Assembly (NCBI RefSeq): GCF_004341035.1
Contig: NZ_SLXK01000017.1
Coordinates: forward strand, 32,138-82,941
Length of the DNA stretch: 50,804 nt
From: Scopulibacillus darangshiensis
GTDB taxonomy: Bacteria > Bacillota > Bacilli > Bacillales > Sporolactobacillaceae
Direction: 5' to 3'
Below the pieces are notes generated by a model. That model ran no database searches, was not told where the DNA came from, and saw nothing but the letters and a program-made list of their open reading frames with translations. The translations under genes were made by a program, and so were the position numbers. Positions 42,686 to 49,697 of this stretch are shown here, piece after piece; within the stretch, counting starts at the first letter, position 1; every line of letters begins with the position of its first letter.

Positions 42686-44737
42686 TTATTGTGAAACTGT
42701 ATAAATATAATCTATAATTTGGTCTTTTGAATTAAGGCTTAAAAGTCTTTCCCGGTTACTTTTGTCTGAAAGAACTTTCGTCAATTGAGCTAGTGCTTTT
42801 AAATGGGTCGAATTATCTATTGCAGCTATACAAATTAACAGCCTTACTTTATTCTTTTTATCATTTAAAATGTCAACGCTCTCATTTATTCTTAATAGAC
42901 TCATGCCAATTTGCTTTACACCACATTCGGGGCGAGCATGGGGAAGCGCTATTTCTGGGGCTACAATAATGTATGGGCCAAATTTTTTCACATTATCAAT
43001 CATGGCCTGAATATATTCATGTGAGATAAAGTCATTAATTAACAAAGGCTCTGCAGATAATTTAATGGCTTCCTCCCAATTGTTAACGGCGTTAATTAAG
43101 GTTACTGTTTCTTCTGTTATTAAATCACTTAGCACAGGCTTTGACCTCCCATCTGTGTCAATTGTTTCCCCTTCTAAAAGTTTATTTAATGCCTTTTTAA
43201 GCCCCGATTCATTCCTTATTTCCGCAAACTCTCGAATGATTTTAATTAGCTGATCTTGGTTCGGACGCAAGGTGTAGATACCATGGATGACTGAATAAAC
43301 TTCTTTTACCGTATTGGCTTTCTCTAGAGTACTCATAATTGGATTAACAACAAATAATGGTTTATTTGTCTTAAAAAATATCGTTGAAAAGACTAAGTCA
43401 TGGTTTGGAACTTCTTTATTCTGAAATTCATCCATGGACAAAAGACTTATAAAAGATAGTTCAGGGAAAAGTTCAATTAGCTCTTCCTTTAACATAATAG
43501 AGCTGCCGACACCATTAGGACAGACAATGACAGCTTTCTTTCGTTGTATTCTTGTCGTATGGGTGTTTTTTAACAATGCACCAAAATGGATGGTAATGTA
43601 GCCTATTTCATCCTCGGGAACTTCTGAGCCTAACATTGATTCAAATGGTTTTAATATCCCCCTTACGATCACAAATAGATCGTAATATTCTGTTTTTACT
43701 TGTTCTAATAAAGGGTTCGTAATTGGAATTCGGAATAGCAGGCGATAGTAAGCGGGCCTTAAATGCTTATATAGCGTCGCCATCACCATTTCAGGGTGAT
43801 CAAAACTAATGCATGCTCTTTTTTCAAATTCCAAAACAATTTTCTCAACCATTGATTTGAATACTTTATTATCGTCTGTTTGTTCATCAATATTTCCAAG
43901 TGATAGTCCTAAAAGATGTGCTGTTAAATAGCATATTTCATCCTCATTATGTTGGAAATCGAGCTGCTGTATGAGGTATTCAGCCGCTTTAAATTCCTTT
44001 TTATTTTTAAACTTATCCTTTCCTTTAGGTACCAAATCCCCGGATTGGTAAATATGAATATGCTCATGTAAGACATTCAAAAAGCAAGATAGCTCTTCTA
44101 TTTTTTGGTCGACAAACGATAGCTGGAACTTCCTAGCCGCTAGCTTGATACACTTATAAAATGTGTCGTATAAATATTTACCATTACACTCCAAAAGTCT
44201 TTGAATTAATTCTTTTCCATTTTGCTGCTTTAGAATTAAACAAATACATTTCATGATGAATGCTCTTTTATTCGCCTCAATCCCTTCGATAAAATATCCA
44301 TTATGTCTGTTGTATTTAATTGAAATGTTAAATACACTGGCAAACTCATTGATATTTTTGATATCCTGAATCACAGTATTTTTACTCATTTGTATGAAGG
44401 AAGTCAGATGAAAAAGCGATAACTCCTCCTTTCGTATAAAGATATATAAGGGGATACATAAGGTTCTTACTTCCTCGGTAAGCGCAGGAAATCCCTTTTT
44501 CGATAAATGGACTTTCTTATGAGCAAGTTCTTGCACTTTTTTAGAGATAACTAGACCTACTGCCCGTTTGTTAACAATTGGTTCACACCCGTAACTGGTT
44601 AACCAATCATTGACCTTTTGCAAGTCATATTCAACTTGACGTCTTGTAAGATTAGTCCGGTCAATTAATTGTTTGATTGTAACACGACGATGTCTTGCAA
44701 TTATCCCTAATAATGATAATGGTCTTTGATCAAGCAT
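42686..44737 (-). CDS. BglG/MtlR-type PRD transcriptional regulator with fused IIB-like and EIIA domains
   Basis: A 683-aa multi-domain activator. Domains in order are HTH (about 10-70), Mga-like HTH (80-165), two PRD domains (about 190-395, with several conserved His), a IIB-like domain (VIVCPNGVGSSIM near 410) and a C-terminal PTS EIIA-2 domain (EIALPHARPE, phospho-His near 600). No separate IIA gene is present, so this EIIA domain may also serve transport. It is the first gene of the PTS-transketolase operon and probably its activator. Confidence 0.88.
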   Translation of the reverse strand: MLDQRPLSLLGIIARHRRVTIKQLIDRTNLTRRQVEYDLQKVNDWLTSYGCEPIVNKRAVGLVISKKVQELAHKKVHLSKKGFPALTEEVRTLCIPLYIFIRKEELSLFHLTSFIQMSKNTVIQDIKNINEFASVFNISIKYNRHNGYFIEGIEANKRAFIMKCICLILKQQNGKELIQRLLECNGKYLYDTFYKCIKLAARKFQLSFVDQKIEELSCFLNVLHEHIHIYQSGDLVPKGKDKFKNKKEFKAAEYLIQQLDFQHNEDEICYLTAHLLGLSLGNIDEQTDDNKVFKSMVEKIVLEFEKRACISFDHPEMVMATLYKHLRPAYYRLLFRIPITNPLLEQVKTEYYDLFVIVRGILKPFESMLGSEVPEDEIGYITIHFGALLKNTHTTRIQRKKAVIVCPNGVGSSIMLKEELIELFPELSFISLLSMDEFQNKEVPNHDLVFSTIFFKTNKPLFVVNPIMSTLEKANTVKEVYSVIHGIYTLRPNQDQLIKIIREFAEIRNESGLKKALNKLLEGETIDTDGRSKPVLSDLITEETVTLINAVNNWEEAIKLSAEPLLINDFISHEYIQAMIDNVKKFGPYIIVAPEIALPHARPECGVKQIGMSLLRINESVDILNDKKNKVRLLICIAAIDNSTHLKALAQLTKVLSDKSNRERLLSLNSKDQIIDYIYTVSQ

Positions 44738-44769
44738 CCCCTTTCACCCCTTGATTAAATTGTAGTATG

Positions 44770-44820
44770 AAAGCGGTTTAATGACGACAATGATTGACTC
44801 CAGATTTTGCAAACCGCTTT
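44770..44820. promoter_or_regulatory. Inverted repeat upstream of the PRD regulator
   Basis: AAAGCGGTTT (44770-44779) and AAACCGCTTT (44811-44820) are exact 10-bp complements about 41 bp apart, directly upstream of the PRD regulator start. The left arm lies in TGAAAGCGGTTTAA, one base short of a cre consensus. This could be an activator site or a long hairpin. Confidence 0.5.
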
Positions 44821-44877
44821 TCACAAAATTGTGATGGAATATTACGTCCATTTGAAATGGTATTAACTGTTACAATA

Positions 44878-44903
44878 TTGTAAACGAAGCGATCCGTTTA
44901 CAA
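44878..44903. promoter_or_regulatory. Palindromic operator candidate upstream of the HMG-CoA reductase operon
   Basis: TTGTAAACG and CGTTTACAA are perfect 9-bp arms around AAGCGATC. It lies 28 bp upstream of the -35 box of the XRE-cupin gene in the divergent region. A second, weaker palindrome (TCACAA..TTGTGA, 44821-44834) is nearby. Confidence 0.6.
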
Positions 44904-44930
44904 TTTCGCCTAAAGAGTAATCTAAATATA

Positions 44931-44957
44931 TTGACAAATACCTTTTAAACCTATAAT
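44931..44957 (+). promoter_or_regulatory. Promoter of the XRE-cupin/HMG-CoA reductase operon
   Basis: TTGACA (44931-44936) and TATAAT (44952-44957) are both perfect hexamers, with a short 15-bp spacer that may require activation. Confidence 0.65.
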
Positions 44958-44982
44958 ATCAACTCAAGATGTTCATTCAACG

Positions 44983-45579
44983 TTGTTGAATTATAGGAAA
45001 CAGACAATAAAGGGGGAATCTTTTATCGACTTTTCATTAATTGGAAGCCGGGTGCGCCAAGCTAGATTGAATAAAGAATTAACACAACAGGAGTTATCAG
45101 ACAAATGTGGGTTTACCAAGAGTCTGTTATCAAAAATTGAGAACGGCCATATCTCTGTAGCACTTGCCACCTTATCAAAAATTGCAGAAAATCTAGACCT
45201 GCCTTTATCTTGGTTCTTAGAGGAAAAGGAGGAAAAAAATTTAGTTATTGTTCCATCTAACAAACGAGTCATCAGAGGCAGCAGCGATGAAATAGGATAC
45301 TCCTACGAAACTTTAGCAAACTTCTCCCGATTCAGCCCTATAGAACCTACCATTGTTACGATTGACCCGGACCTAGAAAGAACCGAACCTTTTACACATA
45401 AAGAAAATGAATTCATTTATATTTTGGAAGGAAAAATCAACTTAAATTATGATGGTTCTTCTTTTTTATTAGAAAGGGATGACAGCGCTTACTTCAAGGG
45501 AGGAAAACCACATATCTTCCTCCCTGCAAATGAAGAAAAGGCAAAAATACTTACTATTTTAATTCAGACACAAAATTAA
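44983..45579 (+). CDS. XRE-family regulator with C-terminal cupin domain
   Basis: An N-terminal HTH (IGSRVRQARLNKELTQQELSDKCG, then TKSLLSKIENG) is followed by a cupin (about residues 130-195, HKENEFIYILEGKINL). Such proteins sense a small metabolite and control adjacent catabolic genes. The start is unclear. A TTG at 44983 has no ribosome site. The homology-expected start would be the ATC at 45025 (reading IDFSLIGSR), which has AGGGGG 8 bp upstream. The product would be 184 or 198 aa. It lies 18 bp before the HMG-CoA reductase gene and probably regulates it. Confidence 0.85.
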   Translation: MLNYRKQTIKGESFIDFSLIGSRVRQARLNKELTQQELSDKCGFTKSLLSKIENGHISVALATLSKIAENLDLPLSWFLEEKEEKNLVIVPSNKRVIRGSSDEIGYSYETLANFSRFSPIEPTIVTIDPDLERTEPFTHKENEFIYILEGKINLNYDGSSFLLERDDSAYFKGGKPHIFLPANEEKAKILTILIQTQN

Positions 45580-45597
45580 AAATAAAGGATGAATGCT

Positions 45598-46869
45598 ATG
45601 ACAAGCACCACTCGTATTCCTGGATTTTATAATTTAGCTCCCAATGAACGTCTTGATTTAATTGCTGATGTTTCAAGTTTAAATCAGGATGAAAAGAAAT
45701 TACTGTCGGGTTTATCACCTTTATCCGTTAAAATTGCGGATCGGATGATTGAAAACGCCATTGGATTTATCCCTATTCCTTTAGGGATCGCTGTAAATTT
45801 TAAAATCAATGGAAAAGATACCTTCGTTCCAATGGCTACAGAGGAGCCTTCAGTTGTTGCCGCAGCAAGTCATGCCGCTAAATTGGCACACAATACAGGA
45901 GGATTTGTCACTTCTCAATCTAGTTCCATCATGCGCGGACAAATCCAGGTTTTAAATGTACCGGATCCTTTTCACGCAATGACTTGCATCTATGAGAATA
46001 AAACTAAAATTCTTGAGTTTTGTAATGAAAAGGATCCAACATTAGTTTCACTTGGCGGAGGAGCTAAAGATATAGAGGTTAATGTCATTCAAAGCTCCGG
46101 AAAGCCCATGGTTATTTTACATCTTTTAGTTGATACAAAAGATGCAATGGGCGCTAACGCTGTCAATACTATGGCAGAATCATTAGCTCCTATGATTGAA
46201 TCAATTACAAAAGGCAAGGTTAATCTTCGCATTATTTCAAACTTGGCTGATAAACGATTAGTTAGAGTGAGAGCCCTTTTTAAAAAGGAAACTGTCGGAG
46301 GACCAGACGTTGTCAATAACATAATCAGTGCATATGAATTGGCTGAGGTTGACCCGTACCGTGCAGCTACACACAACAAGGGAATTATGAATGGCATTTC
46401 GGCTGTCGTCCTCGCTACGGGTAATGATACTAGAGCCATTGAGGCAGGAGCACATGCCTATGCCGCTAGAACAGGCCGTTATCGTTCATTGTCACACTGG
46501 GAAGCGAATAAAGAAGGTGATTTGGTTGGGTCAATGGAAATCCCCATGGCTGTAGGAACTATTGGAGGCGGAACCAAATCAAACCCTATTGCCTCTTTAG
46601 CACTCAAGATTTTAAATGTTCATACAGCTGAAGAGCTTTCAGGGGTAATTGCCGCTACAGGATTAGCACAAAACTTTGCTGGTCTAAAAGCTTTATCAAC
46701 AGAAGGGATTCAAAAAGGCCATATGGCTTTGCATGCACGTAACTTGGCAACAATGGCGGGTGCAGAAGATAGCATAATAGATGATATTGTGCAACAAGCA
46801 GTGCGTGAAAAAGATGTACGATACGACCGTATTCTTGAAATAAAAAACACTATTATGCAAGGAGAGTGA
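45598..46869 (+). CDS. mvaA: Class II (degradative-type) hydroxymethylglutaryl-CoA reductase
   Basis: A 423-aa enzyme. Class II signatures are the catalytic Glu in MATEEPSVVAAAS near 79-91, DAMGANAVNTMAE near 185, the Lys in THNKGIMNG near 263 and the C-terminal His in GHMALHAR near 379. Such enzymes interconvert mevalonate and HMG-CoA. Bacillus-type bacteria usually make isoprenoids by the MEP route, and the gene is coupled to transporter genes, so mevalonate oxidation is more likely than synthesis. ATG 45598 is preferred (AAAGGA 8 bp upstream) over ATG 45589. Confidence 0.92.
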   Translation: MTSTTRIPGFYNLAPNERLDLIADVSSLNQDEKKLLSGLSPLSVKIADRMIENAIGFIPIPLGIAVNFKINGKDTFVPMATEEPSVVAAASHAAKLAHNTGGFVTSQSSSIMRGQIQVLNVPDPFHAMTCIYENKTKILEFCNEKDPTLVSLGGGAKDIEVNVIQSSGKPMVILHLLVDTKDAMGANAVNTMAESLAPMIESITKGKVNLRIISNLADKRLVRVRALFKKETVGGPDVVNNIISAYELAEVDPYRAATHNKGIMNGISAVVLATGNDTRAIEAGAHAYAARTGRYRSLSHWEANKEGDLVGSMEIPMAVGTIGGGTKSNPIASLALKILNVHTAEELSGVIAATGLAQNFAGLKALSTEGIQKGHMALHARNLATMAGAEDSIIDDIVQQAVREKDVRYDRILEIKNTIMQGE

Positions 46870-46874
46870 AAAGA

Positions 46875-47327
46875 TTGAGTGAAGTATCTAAAGCTGAAAC
46901 ATCTCCGGTTAGCAATACTAATCAATCAAATTATTATGTGGAAATATTGGGAGACACTGTATCCCCAGCACACGCCCTTTTTTCCATTTTAATAAGTACT
47001 GCACTTGGACTGGGGGGCTTTCTGGCAGGGAAACGTATCTTCCCTGCTATTGCCGAACAGAAAATGGTCGATTCTTATTCCTTATTGCTCGGAATCGTTG
47101 GATGTGTGGTTGCCTTAATTCTTTGTGCCCTCCTTTTTCGTCCTAAAAGAATATTAACAGAATCCCAGATTAATGACATGGACAGTGAAGGGCTTTTAAA
47201 AAGTTTACAGGTTGACCTTAATGAAGAGTATGAGGTCATAAAAAGGGACCCTATGATTAGAAAAGAAATGGAAGACTTAAAAATTAAAGATATTTTCATT
47301 CCAAAAGAGGAAGACAATAAAATATGA
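46875..47327 (+). CDS. Small membrane protein, possible TctB-like subunit
   Basis: A 150-aa protein with a polar N-terminus, two membrane helices (about 32-52 and 68-90) and a long charged C-terminal tail. It lies between HMG-CoA reductase and the TctA-like permease, overlapping the latter by 4 bp. TctB subunits normally have four helices, so homology is uncertain and it may be a new accessory subunit. The start is a TTG at 46875 with GGAGAG 8 bp upstream; a GTG at 46866 overlaps the previous stop. Confidence 0.65.
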   Translation: MSEVSKAETSPVSNTNQSNYYVEILGDTVSPAHALFSILISTALGLGGFLAGKRIFPAIAEQKMVDSYSLLLGIVGCVVALILCALLFRPKRILTESQINDMDSEGLLKSLQVDLNEEYEVIKRDPMIRKEMEDLKIKDIFIPKEEDNKI

Positions 47328-48673
47328 GTACACTTTTAATTTCAATTTTGTTAGCTATCGTTGGCGGAGTATTATTTTCTCTTATTGGGCTTGTATCAGG
47401 ATCCGATGAAACCGCTACCATGGTGCCATTTACTCTATTGGTTATTCTTCTGGGTGCGCCCCCTGTTGCAGTATTTTCGTTTTTCATGGCTGCTATAATA
47501 TCTAAGCATTTAACACATGCTGCTCCCACCGCACTTATGGGTATCCCGGGAGATACAATGATGGTACCTTTACTTGACCATACAGAAACATTACGAAAGT
47601 TGGGTGTCCCTCATATTGCCTTACGAAAAATGATATCAGGAGGTATTATTGGAGCCTTTATAGCCTTTCCTGTCGCGCTGGTATTTGCCCAATTTCTCGG
47701 TGAATTCTCCGACTTTTTTAAAGCATATACAGGTGTCATCTTCGCCGTTGCATCTTTGGTCATTGCCTATTTCTCCAAAGGAAAATGGGTAAGCATCCTT
47801 TTAGTTATTCCTTTTGCCCTTTTTATCCAAGGATTAAATTTAGTAAGCTTTGAGGTTCTTGAAAAACATTTAGCCATTAGCTTTTTTCTAGGAATCGCCA
47901 TTGGACCAATGTTTTCAGATATTTTAATTGCTCTGTCCTCCAGTGCACGGAAGGATGTCATTCGCTCTGAACCTCAAGAATATAATCTTGCACCTGAAAT
48001 TAAGTCTTGGTCCGGTTATTTTCCTAATCCGTTACGTATTCTAACCCGGTCACAAAAATGGTTTACTTCCGGGTCAGCTTTTATAACCTCTTTTACCTTT
48101 ACTTTTAGCCCGACGGGAATGACTGCACTAATGGGCGAACTCGTAGGTTCCCGAATTCGCGGCCTTTATAAAAGATCAACGACTACTCTTTCAGTTATGA
48201 ATGGCGTCACAGAGTCTACCTATATAGCTGAAACGATCATTCCTTTAGTTGCTTTCGGAATTCCATTAAGCCCAATGGCATTAGGGCCGGCAGCTCCGTT
48301 ATTTAATGCTCCTCCAGTTTTTTCAGTTAAAGAAAACCTTCACCACCTTATGTCATCATGGGATTTTCTTATCTTTGGTGCAATTGGCCTGATAGTCGGC
48401 GCCGTGATTGCCTACCCGTTTGTAATGAATTACTCACGTAAGGCTACCGTTTTTATAATGAAATATATTAGCCAAGAAGCTATTATTGGTATGTTCATCG
48501 CAATCGTTTGTGTTATTGCCTATTATGAAGGACAAATAACAGGGATATTAGTTACCTTTACAGTTGCTTCAGTCGGAGGATTGCTAAATCGAATTCTTGG
48601 GGTCGGCTCGGGGGCGCAATTTATGATTTACTATGGTTCTGCTTGGATTATGTCACAAGTTATTGGTCTTTGA
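47324..48673 (+). CDS. TctA-like (tripartite tricarboxylate transporter type) permease
   Basis: A 449-aa membrane protein with about 11-12 helices, slightly shorter than typical TctA (~500). The signature ALMGIPGDTMMVPLLD near 68-84 matches the TctA GIPG loop, and a second internal repeat begins near TSFTFTFSPTGMTALMGE. TctA permeases normally need a periplasmic or lipoprotein binding protein (TctC), which is not in this window. Context suggests mevalonate or a related carboxylate as substrate. Confidence 0.75.
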   Translation: MSTLLISILLAIVGGVLFSLIGLVSGSDETATMVPFTLLVILLGAPPVAVFSFFMAAIISKHLTHAAPTALMGIPGDTMMVPLLDHTETLRKLGVPHIALRKMISGGIIGAFIAFPVALVFAQFLGEFSDFFKAYTGVIFAVASLVIAYFSKGKWVSILLVIPFALFIQGLNLVSFEVLEKHLAISFFLGIAIGPMFSDILIALSSSARKDVIRSEPQEYNLAPEIKSWSGYFPNPLRILTRSQKWFTSGSAFITSFTFTFSPTGMTALMGELVGSRIRGLYKRSTTTLSVMNGVTESTYIAETIIPLVAFGIPLSPMALGPAAPLFNAPPVFSVKENLHHLMSSWDFLIFGAIGLIVGAVIAYPFVMNYSRKATVFIMKYISQEAIIGMFIAIVCVIAYYEGQITGILVTFTVASVGGLLNRILGVGSGAQFMIYYGSAWIMSQVIGL

Positions 48674-48694
48674 TCCGTGTTGCAAAAACAAGGC

Positions 48695-48726
48695 AAAAGG
48701 GCTCTCGCCTATGGAGAGCCCTTTTT
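48695..48726. terminator. Terminator of the HMG-CoA reductase operon
   Basis: AAAAGGGCTCTC pairs perfectly with GAGAGCCCTTTT, followed by TT on the plus strand, 22 bp after the TctA-like gene. Confidence 0.9.
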
Positions 48727-48798
48727 TGGGGATTTTTAAAAGCTTTATTTTAGGGTACTTTTTTCTTGAATATGTCTTAGCTGGCACCACTGCAACTT

Positions 48799-48943
48799 TT
48801 ACCGCCTCTTTTTAATTGCTCCACTACGCTTCAATCCATTGAGAGGAGTTAATGCCATAGAAGGGAAGTGAATTTCTGCATTTGATTCTATAAAGTTTTT
48901 CTTTTCTTCATTTGTTAAATCATTGGTTAAAAAAACGATTACT
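48799..48943 (-). pseudogene. Possible gene remnant (about 47 codons)
   Basis: On the minus strand a stretch reads VIVFLTNDLTNEEKKNF, then IESNAEIHFPSMALTPLNG and LKRSGAIKKRR before a stop. The amino-acid mix is protein-like, but there is no start codon and a stop precedes it directly. Family unknown. The rest of the 738-bp gap 48674-49410 holds hairpins and nothing else that I can identify. Confidence 0.35.
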
Positions 48944-49027
48944 TAAATAAGCATGTTACTCTACCTTTTATACGACAATTGTTGTATTGTTAGGCATAGC
49001 TTGGTTCCCTTTCTCCAGGTGAAAAGG

Positions 49028-49059
49028 GATAAAACTATAACTTGAATAACAGTTTTATC
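49028..49059. repeat. Inverted repeat
   Basis: GATAAAACT (49028-49036) and AGTTTTATC (49051-49059) form a perfect 9-bp stem with a 14-base loop in the gap before the immunity gene. Confidence 0.5.
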
Positions 49060-49172
49060 GTGATTCAGCAATTAAATTTTTCAATTTATTGATTTGACCC
49101 AATTCAAGTCCTACAAACACTTCGCCTATTCCCAGAATTATAAACAGTTAATTCAGCACTTTGTCATAAAAA

Positions 49173-49210
49173 AACCTCAGAAGAGAAATATAAATTCTCT
49201 TCTGAGGGTT
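49173..49210. terminator. Strong hairpin downstream of the toxin-immunity pair
   Basis: AACCTCAGAAGAGAA pairs with TTCTCTTCTGAGGGTT (one bulged base), with an A-run on one side that becomes a U-run on the minus strand. It lies about 200 bp beyond the immunity stop and may end its transcript. Confidence 0.7.
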
Positions 49211-49410
49211 AAATGTTGTTCTTTAGGTAGTGATCCACATACTTACAAATACCATTATTCTGCTGATGGATTATACCTTGTCTAAATTATTAATTGTTTT
49301 GTTAGGTATTTTTAAGTATGATTAACAACTAAACAGCATCTCCAGCCCTTACAATACCTAGATCCCTCTTTTAAATTTTATTGATACCTTTAATGTAAAA
49401 ACCGTTCTAT

Positions 49411-49683
49411 TTAATTTATATTTTTTAAAATTTTCTTTACTAGCATAATCAGTTTGTCATGACTCATATTTCGCATCCCATAGACCTTAACTATTTCTTT
49501 AATAGAGTCCCAATCCTTTTCCTCTAACATTTGTTCCAGTTCATTTTTAAAACTTTCACGGTACTTACTATTTTCAATTGTGTTAAATTCTTGAATTAAT
49601 TGCTCCAATTCATTGTAATTTGCACTTACATTAAAGTAAGATTCAAGAAAATACTTGAAAGTTTTATAGTCGTTCTCGTTCAT
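49411..49683 (-). CDS. Candidate immunity protein of the RNase A-like toxin (CdiI-like)
   Basis: A 90-aa, helical, acidic protein with FKYFLESYFNVSANYNELEQLIQEF at residues 9-33. The pattern resembles small contact-dependent-inhibition immunity proteins. It starts 14 bp after the toxin stop in the same direction, the standard position for immunity genes, and its AT-rich composition contrasts with the upstream toxin body. Toxin neutralisation is inferred from position. Confidence 0.7.
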   Translation of the reverse strand: MNENDYKTFKYFLESYFNVSANYNELEQLIQEFNTIENSKYRESFKNELEQMLEEKDWDSIKEIVKVYGMRNMSHDKLIMLVKKILKNIN

Positions 49684-49697
49684 TAATACTCACCACT

